DNA of 64,000 nucleotides from UBA7957 sp965222695 (GCA_965222695.1 OZ244967.1:4960001-5024000), one strand, 5' to 3'. Counted from the stretch's first letter, positions 18,637-27,609 are shown. The notes: generated by a model not told the origin, from the sequence alone. Numbers and translations: made by a program.

Positions 18637-18697
18637 TGTCAAGCAGTACTCAGTCCAATCCGGTCTCCGACCGATCGTAGAAACATTCCGAAATCCT

Positions 18698-18967
18698 TTA
18701 CCCCTGTACTGCGCCGCCAATCACTTCGACGTGATCAATACTATGCAGTGCCCCACCCAGTTCTCCGATGGTTGCTTCTACTTTTTCGAAATCCAGATTC
18801 GATCCGGTTACTTCCACTTCCAGAGTTTCTGTCTTTTTGTCAACTTCGATTACGGTAAGACGCACTCGATAGTCGGCGCCGATCCGTGCAATAGCCGTCG
18901 CGAACTCGAGCGCGTTTGGTTGATGGGGCTTTAATACGTCCAAGCTGAGTTTTGTTATCACAGGCAT
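18698..18967 (-). CDS. DUF211 family protein
   Basis: This 89-residue protein matches the DUF211 pattern: LDVLKPHQPNALEFATAIA at the start, then VRLTVIEVDKKTETLEVEV, and IGELGGALHSIDHVEV at the end. DUF211 is a ferredoxin-like fold family best known from archaea, where it is recalled to form metal-binding oligomers; its function is not established. It is the first gene of a run with the VIT1-like protein and the cation ATPase, so a role in metal or calcium handling is a reasonable inference. No membrane segment is present. Confidence 0.85.
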   Translation of the reverse strand: MPVITKLSLDVLKPHQPNALEFATAIARIGADYRVRLTVIEVDKKTETLEVEVTGSNLDFEKVEATIGELGGALHSIDHVEVIGGAVQG

Positions 18968-19242
18968 GATGAAACACTCTTTTTTCTGCTGCGTTCAATG
19001 AGTACTGGTCTCTGAACAGTTTCTTTATTTACCATATCCGATTTTAACACTGGAAACGATGATCGGCTTGTTCCGGAATCTGTGCTTAAAGTGAGGTTGG
19101 GGTACACAGTGTCGTCAGGGGTATGATATCAATATTCCGTCAATATCGCCTTGACAGAGTATATAGTTTCAGCTTACTGCGTTTAATTTATTCACACGCT
19201 TAATGGGTGCTCTTTCTCTGCTCATTAAACGCCTCATTTTAC

Positions 19243-19995
19243 CTAACGTTTAGCAGCATAGTAGGATACACGCCTTTCAAGATATGCCAGAAGTTCCGAT
19301 ATGGTAAAAGCCATTGCGAACAGCACGATCAATACAGCCCAAAAATGTGTCATTAAGAAATTAGCTGAGTAGAGTTCAAATAATGCACCGAAACCGACGA
19401 TCGAGATGAGTAGCTGACCGATTATTACGCCTTTAACCGCGCGAATAACGCCAATGCGAACGCCGCCGAGAATCTCGGGCAGTGCTGCCCAGAAATAGAT
19501 CTTGGAGAAGGCATCCCAGGAAGATGCGCCAAAGCTATTTGCCATTTCCACAAGTGATCGATTTATCTGTAGAACACCGGCTCGTGCATTTAGGATGATT
19601 ATCCATATGGCGAACAGAGTTGTAGTGATAATAATGGCTTTCATGCCGAATCCGAATAACACCATCAAAACCGGTACCAATGCTGTTAATGGCGCACTGA
19701 GAAAAATGTTGACCCATGGAAGCAACAGCTCGTCAATCAATCGATTTTTGCCCATAAGAATTCCCGTCGGAATTCCGATGACCACGGCAAAAAATACGCC
19801 TGCAGAGAAGGCATAAGCGGTTTCATGGATTGCTTTTTGAAACGCCCGGGATCCTATGATTTCAAACAGCGTGGCGATCACCTCGGACAAAGGCGGGACG
19901 AAAAACGACATCTCCGAGCGTCCGGCAATTTCCCACAGAATTCCCCAAATGATTAAGGAAGACATTCCGGGCAATCGGACACCAAAGACTTTCAC
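19243..19995 (-). CDS. ABC transporter permease, NitT/TauT (SsuC) type
   Basis: This inner-membrane permease (250 aa) has about six membrane segments. It belongs to the BPD_transp_1 family, with an EAA-type loop around MANSFGASSWDAFSKIYFWAALPEILGGVRIG. It is the last gene of the minus-strand ABC cluster, 3 bases after the ATPase gene. A second, different permease lies upstream, so the channel is probably a heterodimer. The substrate is unknown; relatives carry sulfonates, nitrate, pyrimidine precursors or aromatic acids. Confidence 0.92.
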   Translation of the reverse strand: MKVFGVRLPGMSSLIIWGILWEIAGRSEMSFFVPPLSEVIATLFEIIGSRAFQKAIHETAYAFSAGVFFAVVIGIPTGILMGKNRLIDELLLPWVNIFLSAPLTALVPVLMVLFGFGMKAIIITTTLFAIWIIILNARAGVLQINRSLVEMANSFGASSWDAFSKIYFWAALPEILGGVRIGVIRAVKGVIIGQLLISIVGFGALFELYSANFLMTHFWAVLIVLFAMAFTISELLAYLERRVSYYAAKR

Positions 19996-19998
19996 GAT

Positions 19999-20799
19999 TC
20001 ACTCCACATAGGATTTCAGCGATGCCCAAATCTGATCGACAATATCGAGGTATTCCGGATCGCGGCGAATCGTTAACATGTCTTTCTCCCGCAGCCCCGT
20101 TGGCCGAATAATATCGGATACGCGACTGGGCCTGGGCAGGAGTATGGCAATCTGGTCGGATACGTAAACGGCCTCCTCGATTGAATGGGTAACAAAGATA
20201 AATGTCTTGTTTTCATGCGCCACCAAGGCCAACAGATCCTCTTGAAACTTGCGTCGAGTCTGTTCATCCACTGCGGAAAAGGGCTCGTCCATCAGTAGAA
20301 CTTCAGCATCGACGCTCAAGGCTCTGGCGAGTCCGACCCGTTGGCGCATACCGCCGGAAAGTTCGTGCGGATAGCTGTTTTCAAACCCTTCCAATCCGAC
20401 GTTTTTAATGTATTTCTCCGCAATTCCTTCACGCTCGGACTTGGCGATCCCCCTAAGTTCCAGGCCAAATGCCACGTTTCGCATCACTGATGCCCATGGC
20501 AATAATGCGAAATCCTGAAATACGAAAGCGCGATCGGGTCCGGGGCCGGTGACGATTTCGTCGTTGACCTTTACCTCGCCCGAAGTTGGTTCGAGCAGTC
20601 CCGCGATAATCTTAAGCAAGGTGGTTTTGCCACAACCGGAAGGCCCTAGAAGTGAGGTCAGTTGGCCGCGTGGAAAGTCAAGCATTAAATCCTTAAGCGC
20701 TTCAACCGAGCCGTAATTCTTGCTGACTTTTTGCGCGGAGACGGCTATATCCTTATGTTGTTCGCCGGTGTCGCTTTCGGGCATTTCAGTCTGAGGCAT
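19999..20799 (-). CDS. ABC transporter ATP-binding protein, NitT/TauT type
   Basis: This nucleotide-binding subunit shows Walker A GPSGCGKTTLLKII, the Q-loop in VFQDFALLPW, the signature LSGGMRQRVGLARAL, Walker B VLLMDEPFSAVD and the switch His in FVTHSIEEAVYVSD. The LLPWASVMRNV segment is typical of SsuB/TauB-like proteins. The frame opens at 20835, but the ATG at 20799 reduces the overlap with the upstream permease to 14 bases and is preferred. It energises the import system encoded around it. Confidence 0.94.
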   Translation of the reverse strand: MPQTEMPESDTGEQHKDIAVSAQKVSKNYGSVEALKDLMLDFPRGQLTSLLGPSGCGKTTLLKIIAGLLEPTSGEVKVNDEIVTGPGPDRAFVFQDFALLPWASVMRNVAFGLELRGIAKSEREGIAEKYIKNVGLEGFENSYPHELSGGMRQRVGLARALSVDAEVLLMDEPFSAVDEQTRRKFQEDLLALVAHENKTFIFVTHSIEEAVYVSDQIAILLPRPSRVSDIIRPTGLREKDMLTIRRDPEYLDIVDQIWASLKSYVE

Positions 20800-21547
20800 A
20801 GCCACGGATGTTTCCCTCAAAAAGATAGCGCTCAAGCTTTTCCAGTAAATTCAGAAATAATACGGCGAGCACTATGATGGAAAAAATTGCCGCGTACATG
20901 CTTGCATAATCAGCGATAGAGCGACTATAGGTGATTATGTCGCCGACACCTGTAGGCGTAATTTTCAATTCGGATAAAATGGCCCCGATAAAACCGGCGG
21001 ATATACCAAGTCTGAGTCCGGAAAAAATAACGGGTGACGCAGCTGGAATAATGATCTTGATGATAATTTCCCAAGGAGAAGCCAGAAATGATTTTCCCAT
21101 TTCCGTCAGCGATGTTGGTGTATTTCTCACGGCACCTGCCGTATTCAGAACAATGACCGGCATTGCCATAATACACACGACAAACACTTTGGATGTGAGG
21201 CCGATGCCATAAACCATCACAAGCAAAGGAATAAGTGCCGCCAGGGGAGCGGCCTGCATGACAATAAAAATCGGTGAGAACAACCAATCGAACCATTGGC
21301 TGATACCACTCCACAGCCCAATGGCAATACCGAAAAATGCAGATATCAATATGCCGATAGCGAGTGGCTTCAAGGTTTCGCCATAAGCTTGAAACAAGCG
21401 CCCGTCGAATAGCATTTCGACGAGCGCCTGCATGGACTCAATAAATGTCGGAAAGGCATAGCTGACGGGTATGCGCCCGGCAATTTCCCATGCTCCAAAG
21501 ACAATGACCGCTGACAACAGCTTTAGAAACAAGGATCGGTCGTGCAT
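20786..21547 (-). CDS. ABC transporter permease, NitT/TauT (SsuC) type
   Basis: This is the first of two permeases (253 aa) in the cluster, with hydrophobic helices throughout and an EAA-type loop around MGKSFLASPWEIIIKIIIPAASPVIFSGLRLG. It resembles but is not a close copy of the permease at 19243-19995. It lies between the substrate-binding protein gene and the ATPase gene, all on the minus strand, so the four form one importer operon. Confidence 0.92.
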   Translation of the reverse strand: MHDRSLFLKLLSAVIVFGAWEIAGRIPVSYAFPTFIESMQALVEMLFDGRLFQAYGETLKPLAIGILISAFFGIAIGLWSGISQWFDWLFSPIFIVMQAAPLAALIPLLVMVYGIGLTSKVFVVCIMAMPVIVLNTAGAVRNTPTSLTEMGKSFLASPWEIIIKIIIPAASPVIFSGLRLGISAGFIGAILSELKITPTGVGDIITYSRSIADYASMYAAIFSIIVLAVLFLNLLEKLERYLFEGNIRGYASD

Positions 21548-21614
21548 CAGCTTAATCCGGTCAGGAATTTATGTAGAGTACGCCGAGCCCTGTGCGCCAG
21601 CGTATTGCCAACCA

Positions 21615-22592
21615 TCACTGAGACTTGGCGGCTTCAAGCGGGGCCATGTACCAGAAATCCTCTATGTTCAATGAGGAAACATCCCCTTCAAGCTGACCTG
21701 CCTGGCTATACCATTCCATATCCGCTTCTGCCGCTTTCATGCCGCCGCCTTCCGGATCGTAAAGTCCGCCTTCGGCAGCTTCGTTATAGAAATCATCCAG
21801 GTTATCCAGAATTTCTTTCGGCAGCTGGCCTATAGGCCCGTCCGGGTTTGTTTCCTTGCTGATGATCGTCGGATCTTTGCTCATGTCATTCCATGTGCTA
21901 TACAAGGCGTTTACGAAGATTTGTACATCGGCTTCGTTGGCTTTTATCCAGTCGAGATTCGCAAAAAGTGCTTCATCGCTAGCCTCTACATCGAACATGG
22001 GTAAGACGTTGAATTTGTCACCGTGCTTTCGCATCACTTTATTCTTATTCGACAGGTCAATGATTGTGGCGTCTGCCTGCCCTGAAACCAGTGCAACCAC
22101 TCTATTGGCTGAACCGGGGACATAAGAACGTTTACCAAATTTGATACTCACCTTGTCTTCAATCACGTTTGCAATAGAATCGGTTCCACCGCCTCTCGAA
22201 TGCAACAGAATAGGCTCACCATCCAGATCTTCAAGTTTGCTGTATTTCTTCGTGGTCACTGGAAAGAACTTTAACTTCGATAATTGAAAGATGATTCGTA
22301 CAGGAGCCTTGGACCTTTGCATGGCGGCGTATGGTGTGCCGAATCCAATATCCATTTGTCCGCTGAGAACTGCCTGAATAGCGAGCTCTTCATCGGAAAA
22401 TGCGGTCCACTCATAGTCGAGCCCGTTTGCTTTGGCTCGGTCTAAAGCCACAAAAAAAGCCGCCAGTTCATCTGACGGAGTTTCGGCCAAAGCGATGCGG
22501 ATTTTTTTAGCATGCGCCGCCGAAATGCCAAATGCCGTAAGAAATGCAAGAGCGAAAGCTGCTCCCACAAAACGTCTATATAGTTCTTGCAT
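21615..22592 (-). CDS. ABC transporter substrate-binding protein (NMT1/THI5-like)
   Basis: This periplasmic binding protein (325 aa) has a signal peptide (about residues 1-28, FALAFLTAFGISAAHAKK, cleavage after AHA). The mature part is of the SsuA/THI5 type: KIRIALAETPSDELAAFFVAL, then QAVLSGQMDIGFGTPYAAMQ and a duplicated alpha/beta fold with LVSGQADATIID. The ligand cannot be told from the sequence. The gene is separated from gntR by 109 bases and followed by permease and ATPase genes. The nearby catabolic genes suggest an aromatic or organic acid, but this is inference only. Confidence 0.88.
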   Translation of the reverse strand: MQELYRRFVGAAFALAFLTAFGISAAHAKKIRIALAETPSDELAAFFVALDRAKANGLDYEWTAFSDEELAIQAVLSGQMDIGFGTPYAAMQRSKAPVRIIFQLSKLKFFPVTTKKYSKLEDLDGEPILLHSRGGGTDSIANVIEDKVSIKFGKRSYVPGSANRVVALVSGQADATIIDLSNKNKVMRKHGDKFNVLPMFDVEASDEALFANLDWIKANEADVQIFVNALYSTWNDMSKDPTIISKETNPDGPIGQLPKEILDNLDDFYNEAAEGGLYDPEGGGMKAAEADMEWYSQAGQLEGDVSSLNIEDFWYMAPLEAAKSQ

Positions 22593-22701
22593 GACTTCCC
22601 CCTCGTTGAGCTGGATACCCAGACTCTCGGTTTATGCTCATCAGTTGAGCGACTACGCCTGTGTCGACGCTGAAAAAAATCTAACCCGAATTAATTTCAG
22701 G

Positions 22702-23373
22702 CTATACATCGCCAAATAGCCGTGCGGAAACGGAGTTCAAATGGTTTTGCATGGCTTTATGCGCCGCCATTGGATCCCGCGCTTCAATAGCTCTGACAAT
22801 CTGTTCGTGCTCCGCAAAACTTGAATGATCACTTGCCGGCTGTTCGGTCGCGCGTACGACCTGTGCCCATGCCACCGCTCGGCGAACCTGATTCAGATGA
22901 TCGAACAGGGAGTGCAACAGTATGTTTCCGGTGGCCTCGGCGATAGCGTAATGAAACGCATCGTCTTGCTTTTCGTACGCTTCCCAGCTGGTTGCAGCCA
23001 TTGCTTTGTCACGGGCTTCTTTGAGCTTTATAACAACTTCAGTCGATGCGTTGGCGGCAGCTTCCCGAGCGATCGCGGGTTCAAGTGAAAGTCTCGCCCG
23101 CATAATCTGCACCGGCGTTATCTGTTGGCTCAGCGCAGACAAGTGAGGGTAAGAGCCGATTTCGCAGTGTGAAGAAATAAAAGTCCCTTTTCCGACATGG
23201 CGCCAGATTTTGCCCTCCCGTTCCAGTGCATCAAGGCCTTTTCTGAGTGTTGAACGTGAGACACCCAATTGGTCGATCAACTCGCGCTCGGAGGGGAGTC
23301 TGTCGCCCGGTGCGTAACCACCGGCATCGATAAATGACTTCAACTGCTGTTGTGCTTCGTTTTTCTCCATCAT
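22702..23373 (-). CDS. GntR-family (FadR/FCD) transcriptional regulator
   Basis: This 223-residue regulator has an N-terminal winged helix: GDRLPSERELIDQLGVSRSTLRKGLDALEREGKIW is the GntR recognition region. An FCD ligand-binding domain follows, with the expected Arg/His-rich helices (MRARLSLEPAIAREAA, DDAFHYAIAEATGN, FAEHEQIVRAIEARD). The D/H residues that bind a metal in FCD domains appear present. It probably controls the downstream ABC importer and the divergent FAH hydrolase in response to a carboxylic acid. Confidence 0.92.
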   Translation of the reverse strand: MMEKNEAQQQLKSFIDAGGYAPGDRLPSERELIDQLGVSRSTLRKGLDALEREGKIWRHVGKGTFISSHCEIGSYPHLSALSQQITPVQIMRARLSLEPAIAREAAANASTEVVIKLKEARDKAMAATSWEAYEKQDDAFHYAIAEATGNILLHSLFDHLNQVRRAVAWAQVVRATEQPASDHSSFAEHEQIVRAIEARDPMAAHKAMQNHLNSVSARLFGDV

Positions 23374-23405
23374 TTTAGGTTTTGTTTATTACGAATAAAA
23401 TTATA

Positions 23406-23486
23406 AATTGGTTGATCAATTGCCGCAATTTGGGTCATGATATGCCTAACCAATACAAATCTGCAAGTATTTTAGTGAATTGGTTG
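23406..23486. promoter_or_regulatory. Probable GntR operator region
   Basis: The gntR-FAH divergent region carries the direct repeat AATTGGTTG at 23406-23414 and 23478-23486, with the reverse arm AACCAAT at 23448-23454. The first copy contains the palindrome TTGATCAA (23412-23419). Repeated, partly symmetric sites between a GntR regulator and its divergent target are expected operators. This is a by-eye assignment. Confidence 0.45.
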
Positions 23487-23530
23487 TGATTAATCATAAC
23501 TTTTACAATGGAAAATTTCGGAGCAATTAA

Positions 23531-24217
23531 GTGGCAAAATATGATTTCGAAGCCCCCCCGGTCATGGCTTTACCGATTGCCGGGACAGACACAACCTTCC
23601 CGGTACGCCGCGTATACTGCATAGGGCGGAACTATGCTGCGCATGCAATAGAAATGGGCCATAACCCGGAGCGCGAGTCTCCCTTTTTCTTTCAAAAGAA
23701 TCCTGATAATTTGGATGTCTCCGGAGAGTTTCCATACCCATCCAAGACAGCTGACGTGCATCATGAAATCGAGATGGCAGTGATGTTGAAAGCAGGCGGC
23801 GCTAATATTCCGCTTGATCAAGCACTGAGCCGAATCTACGGATATGCACTCGCACTTGATATGACCAGACGCGATTTGCAAGGTGAACAAAAGAAAATGG
23901 GGCGGCCCTGGGAAATTGGGAAATCATTTGAACGATCTGCGCCCGTGGGTGTTGTCCATAGAGTTGCTGACGTCGGGCATCCGAGGGAAGGTCGGGTTGA
24001 ACTAAAGGTGAATGGCCAAATCAGGCAAGAGGGTGATCTTAACCAGATGATCTGGAAAGTACCCGAAATGATTTCTTATTTATCCGAATATTTTGAGCTT
24101 GCAGCCGGAGACATTATTTTATCCGGAACCCCGTCCGGGGTCGGCCCGGTTCAAAAAGGCGATGTGTTGGAGTTGAGTATTGCAGGGCTTGACAGCATGA
24201 TGGTAAAGGTGGTCTGA
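23531..24217 (+). CDS. Fumarylacetoacetate hydrolase (FAH) family enzyme
   Basis: This 228-residue protein is a FAH-fold enzyme resembling fumarylpyruvate hydrolases and the HpaG-type isomerase/decarboxylases. It shows VYCIGRNYAAHAIEMG, PFFFQKNPDNL, the metal site pattern HHEIEMAVML, YGYALALDMTRRDLQ and LSGTPSGVGPVQKGD. The metal ligands sit in the E-x-E motif (EIEMA here). The GTG start at 23531 follows GGAG at 23520-23523. It is divergent from gntR and probably acts on a ring-cleavage product imported or made through the neighbouring genes. The exact substrate is unknown. Confidence 0.85.
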   Translation: MAKYDFEAPPVMALPIAGTDTTFPVRRVYCIGRNYAAHAIEMGHNPERESPFFFQKNPDNLDVSGEFPYPSKTADVHHEIEMAVMLKAGGANIPLDQALSRIYGYALALDMTRRDLQGEQKKMGRPWEIGKSFERSAPVGVVHRVADVGHPREGRVELKVNGQIRQEGDLNQMIWKVPEMISYLSEYFELAAGDIILSGTPSGVGPVQKGDVLELSIAGLDSMMVKVV

Positions 24218-24561
24218 GTTGTAGTATAAATTACACGGCAGATGGCTATTTCATCGATGGAGTCTCCAACTGAGAGCGCCCATTTTGAGTTCCAACTAAG
24301 CAATATAGCAGCTATGGGCACATCTGCCACAGTCAAGACCTGACCAATTCCACATTGTCTGATCAAACCTGGGCACCACTTCGAGGCTCGATTTCAGGAC
24401 GGGCTTTGCTTAGGCACTTGCACACCATTAATATCGTGCTAAAACAGTGCCAAAAACACGCCTGCCAACGCCAGTACAATGACTATTTCCTGCTTGATCG
24501 ATAATCTCCGGGTTCGGTGATAGTTGGCGACATTGATTTAGTGTGATAAAAAGACAAGCTC
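24218..24561. other. Intergenic region, no gene seen
   Basis: This 344-base stretch lies between the converging FAH gene and hpaR. Neither strand has a convincing gene. On the minus strand a short frame would encode a hydrophobic tail (KQEIVIVLALAGVFLALF), but it has no start codon. No strong terminator hairpin or repeat was recognised. Confidence 0.5.
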
Positions 24562-25014
24562 TTAAAGCCTTTCAAGCCTGCCCAATATCTCCAAAAGCCG
24601 CTCAAAATCCTTAGGTCCCACTACCTCCTCAAACCGGGCAGCCAGTGCTGTGGCCTGGTCGAGGTGGTCATCGATCAGTTTTTGGCCTGTTTGGGTGATG
24701 GCGATAATCTGACGGCGGCGGTCTTGTTCATTTGCGGTTCGGGAGACGTAGCCTTTTTGATACATTGATTGAACAATCCGGGTCAGGCTTGGTAATAGAA
24801 TGACGGCGCGTTCGGCGACAAGTGTCGCATCCTGTGGTCCGTACTGGGACAGGACTCTGAGCACCCGCCACTGTTGTTCGGTGATATCGCAGTCGGAGAG
24901 CATGTCACGAATAGGGGACATGACTTTTTCCCGTGCCCGAATCAGTGCAAAAGGCAGTGATCGCTCGGTTTGCGGCAACAGCTGTTTCCGGTTTCTTTGG
25001 GTCGTTTTGGCCAC
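24562..25014 (-). CDS. hpaR: HpaR, MarR-family regulator of homoprotocatechuate degradation
   Basis: This 150-residue MarR-type winged-helix protein has the HpaR-specific N-terminus KQLLPQTERSLPFALIRARE. The helix-turn-helix and wing follow in ITEQQWRVLRVLSQYGPQDATLVAERAVILLPSLTRIVQSM. In E. coli HpaR/HpcR represses the hpa meta-cleavage genes until 4-hydroxyphenylacetate or homoprotocatechuate is present. Here it is divergent from hpaE with a perfect palindrome between them, which fits local repression. Confidence 0.92.
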   Translation of the reverse strand: MAKTTQRNRKQLLPQTERSLPFALIRAREKVMSPIRDMLSDCDITEQQWRVLRVLSQYGPQDATLVAERAVILLPSLTRIVQSMYQKGYVSRTANEQDRRRQIIAITQTGQKLIDDHLDQATALAARFEEVVGPKDFERLLEILGRLERL

Positions 25015-25076
25015 TGTCTCTCCCGGATTGCGTAAAAATAGTAAAGGGTCAATTATAGTTGACAGTTTCGGGATAT

Positions 25077-25096
25077 ATATTTAACATGTTAAATAT
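25077..25096. promoter_or_regulatory. HpaR operator candidate (perfect 20-bp palindrome)
   Basis: A perfect palindrome with core ATTTAACATGTTAAAT (25079-25094), extended by two bases on each side, lies between hpaR (start 25014) and hpaE (start 25225). Its length and AT-rich two-fold symmetry match MarR-family operators. It is followed by a direct repeat ACAGCAAAT at 25101-25109 and 25112-25120. Confidence 0.7.
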
Positions 25097-25224
25097 TAAT
25101 ACAGCAAATATACAGCAAATAAAATGATAAGTGATCGATAAATATAGTGTAAACGTTGCGCCGTGAGTGGAGCCATTTGCACCGGGGAAGTTCGTGCTGA
25201 ACGTTTTTTCTGGAGAGCCGGATT

Positions 25225-26736
25225 ATGTCTGAGTTAGAACAGAATATAGAGAAATTAAATACTTATCTAAAAAGGATCTCCGGAGCCGGGATTCAGAATC
25301 TTATCGCGGGACAGAGCAGGGATGCGATTTCCGGTGATACCTTTGAGACGGTTTCACCGGTGGACGAGACCGTGATCTGCCGGGTGGCCAAGGGCGGTGC
25401 TGCGGATATAGATCAGGCGGCCAAGGCGGCGTCGGCGGCTTTTTCTGAATGGCGGGATACTCCCGCAGCGCAGCGCAAGAAAATCCTGATCCGTATCGCG
25501 GAGGCGATCGAGGCGCGCGCGGAAGAGATCGCTTTGTGTGAATGCTGGGATACCGGGCAGGCGTTGCGTTTTATGTCCAAGGCGGCGATTCGGGGAGCGG
25601 AGAACTTCCGCTATTTTGCAGATCAGGTGAGTTCGGCGCGGGACGGCCAGAACCTGCGCTCGCCTACCCTGATGAATATCACGACGCGCGTGCCGATCGG
25701 GCCGGTCGGGGTCATCACGCCCTGGAATACGCCGTTTATGCTGAGCACCTGGAAGATTGCGCCCGCATTGGCCGCCGGTTGCACGGTTGTACACAAACCA
25801 GCGGAGTTCAGCCCTTTGTCTGCCCGCATTCTGCTTGAAATCGCTGAAGAGGCCGGGTTGCCGGCGGGTGTCTGGAATCTGGTTAACGGTTTTGGCGAGG
25901 ATGCCGGCAAAGCCCTGACCGAACATCCGGATATCAAGGCAATCGCTTTTGTCGGCGAAAGCCGTACCGGCAGCCTGATTACCAAGCAGGGGGCGGATAC
26001 GCTCAAGCGTATGCATCTGGAACTCGGCGGCAAAAATCCGGTGATCGTTTTTGACGATGCAGATCTCGATCGCGCGCTCGATGCGGTAATATTTATGATC
26101 TATTCGATCAACGGCGAACGTTGTACATCGTCTTCGCGTCTTTTGATTCAGGACAGTATTGCCGAAGAATTTCAGGCCAGGCTGGTCGAACGGATTGACA
26201 ATATCAAGGTCGGCCACCCGCTGGATCCGGCCACTGAAATCGGGCCGCTGATTGCCAAGGAGCACTTCGAAAAGGTGACTGGGTATTTCAATATTGCTGT
26301 GAAGGATGGCGCGAGCGTTGCTGCCGGCGGGGTTCGGGTTGGCGACAAGGGCTTTTTTGTTCGCCCGACTCTGTTTACCCGCGCAAACAATCGGATGCGT
26401 ATTGCAAGAGAGGAGATTTTCGGCCCGGTTCTGACGGCGATTCCGTTTTCGTCTGAGGACGAAGCGCTGCAAATAGCCAATGATACCCCCTACGGCCTGA
26501 CCGGCTATGTCTGGACAAATGATCTGACCCGGGCCTTGCGTTTTACCGATAAGCTGGAGGCGGGTATGATCTGGGTGAATTCTGAAAACGTGCGCCATCT
26601 TCCCACGCCTTTCGGCGGGGTCAAGGCCAGCGGTATAGGCCGTGACGGCGGTGATTGGTCTTTCGAGTTTTATATGGAGCAGAAGCATATTGGCTTCGCA
26701 CTCGGTGAGCATAAAATTCCGCGCCTGGGCGCCTGA
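25225..26736 (+). CDS. hpaE: 5-carboxymethyl-2-hydroxymuconate semialdehyde dehydrogenase
   Basis: This NAD-dependent aldehyde dehydrogenase (503 aa) oxidises the semialdehyde made by ring cleavage of homoprotocatechuate. It shows VGVITPWNTPFMLSTWKIAPALAAG (cofactor binding), the catalytic Glu in HLELGGKNPVIVFDDAD and the catalytic Cys in INGERCTSSSRL. Length and the closing KASGIGRDGGDWSFEFYME fit HpaE. The operon context with hpaH and hpaI supports the name over a generic aldehyde dehydrogenase. Confidence 0.9.
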   Translation: MSELEQNIEKLNTYLKRISGAGIQNLIAGQSRDAISGDTFETVSPVDETVICRVAKGGAADIDQAAKAASAAFSEWRDTPAAQRKKILIRIAEAIEARAEEIALCECWDTGQALRFMSKAAIRGAENFRYFADQVSSARDGQNLRSPTLMNITTRVPIGPVGVITPWNTPFMLSTWKIAPALAAGCTVVHKPAEFSPLSARILLEIAEEAGLPAGVWNLVNGFGEDAGKALTEHPDIKAIAFVGESRTGSLITKQGADTLKRMHLELGGKNPVIVFDDADLDRALDAVIFMIYSINGERCTSSSRLLIQDSIAEEFQARLVERIDNIKVGHPLDPATEIGPLIAKEHFEKVTGYFNIAVKDGASVAAGGVRVGDKGFFVRPTLFTRANNRMRIAREEIFGPVLTAIPFSSEDEALQIANDTPYGLTGYVWTNDLTRALRFTDKLEAGMIWVNSENVRHLPTPFGGVKASGIGRDGGDWSFEFYMEQKHIGFALGEHKIPRLGA

Positions 26737-26757
26737 AACGTCGTTTCGGAGAAAAAC

Positions 26758-27609
26758 ATGCCTTATGCAAGCTATGAAGCCGATGGAAAGATCTTTTACG
26801 GTGCCGCAACCGAAGGCGGCATGATCGCGCTGTCTCCCGAGTTCCCGGAGTGGCCGACATTGCGGGAAGTGGTCGAGGCCGGTGCACTGGCAGTGTTGGA
26901 AAAAGCCGCCGATGGGCGTGAAGTCACCCACAGGGAGTTTACCTGCCGGATTCCTTTGCCTTCTCCGGAAAAGATTATCTGCGTTGGTGTGAATTTTCCG
27001 GACCGCAATGCGGAATACAAGGATGGTAAAGAAGCGCCGCCCAATATGTCGCTGTTTATCCGCTTCCCGCGCAGCTTTACCGGGCATCAGCAACCGTTGA
27101 TTCGTCCGCCTGAAACGCCTCAGTTGGATTATGAAGGGGAAATTGCCATAGTGATCGGAAAAGCGGGGAGGCGGATTCCCTGCGAGCATGCCTATGACCA
27201 TATTGCGGCGATTACACTTTGTAACGAAGGTACTCTGCGCGACTGGGTGCGCCACGCTAAATTCAATGTGACGCAGGGAAAAAACTGGGATAATTCGGGA
27301 GCCATGGGTCCCTGGCTGGTGCCTTTTACCCACGCGGGTCAACTGGACGATGTGCGTATTACAAGCCGAGTAAACGGTGAAGTGCGTCAGGACGATCGCA
27401 CCGGGCGGATGCTGTTTCCGATCCGCCGTCAGATTGAATATATCTCAACTTTTACTACCCTGGTTCCCGGCGACATTATCGTCACGGGTACGCCGACCGG
27501 CGCCGGAGCCCGCCTCGATCCGCCGGTTTATCTTGAACCGGGCGATGTGGTGGAGGTGGAGGCGGAAGGTATAGGATGCCTGATCAATAGCGTCGAGGAC
27601 GAACAATGA
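26758..27609 (+). CDS. FAH-family isomerase/decarboxylase or hydrolase (HpaG-like)
   Basis: This 283-residue protein has the FAH fold: KIICVGVNFPDRNAEY, the metal-binding region QLDYEGEIAIVIGKAGRRI, ITLCNEGTLRDWVRH, and the closing GDIIVTGTPTGAGARLDPPVYLEPGD. In this operon it most likely does the HpaG step (decarboxylation and isomerisation of 5-oxo-pent-3-ene-1,2,5-tricarboxylate). Related FAH enzymes hydrolyse acylpyruvates, so the activity is inferred from context. AGAA-type ribosome site CGGAGAAAAAC precedes the ATG; the stop overlaps the hpaH start by 4 bases. Confidence 0.82.
   Translation: MPYASYEADGKIFYGAATEGGMIALSPEFPEWPTLREVVEAGALAVLEKAADGREVTHREFTCRIPLPSPEKIICVGVNFPDRNAEYKDGKEAPPNMSLFIRFPRSFTGHQQPLIRPPETPQLDYEGEIAIVIGKAGRRIPCEHAYDHIAAITLCNEGTLRDWVRHAKFNVTQGKNWDNSGAMGPWLVPFTHAGQLDDVRITSRVNGEVRQDDRTGRMLFPIRRQIEYISTFTTLVPGDIIVTGTPTGAGARLDPPVYLEPGDVVEVEAEGIGCLINSVEDEQ

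Noticed and set aside
24350..24540. Minus-strand short frame encoding a hydrophobic tail (KQEIVIVLALAGVFLALF) between the FAH gene and hpaR
   Set aside because: It has no ATG, GTG or TTG start after its upstream stop and no ribosome site, so it is not supported as a small membrane protein.
25354..27342. 662-codon minus-strand open frame opposite hpaE
   Set aside because: It lies antisense to well-supported hpaE and FAH genes, its Arg/His-rich protein is a typical shadow of GC-biased coding, and no family is recognisable.
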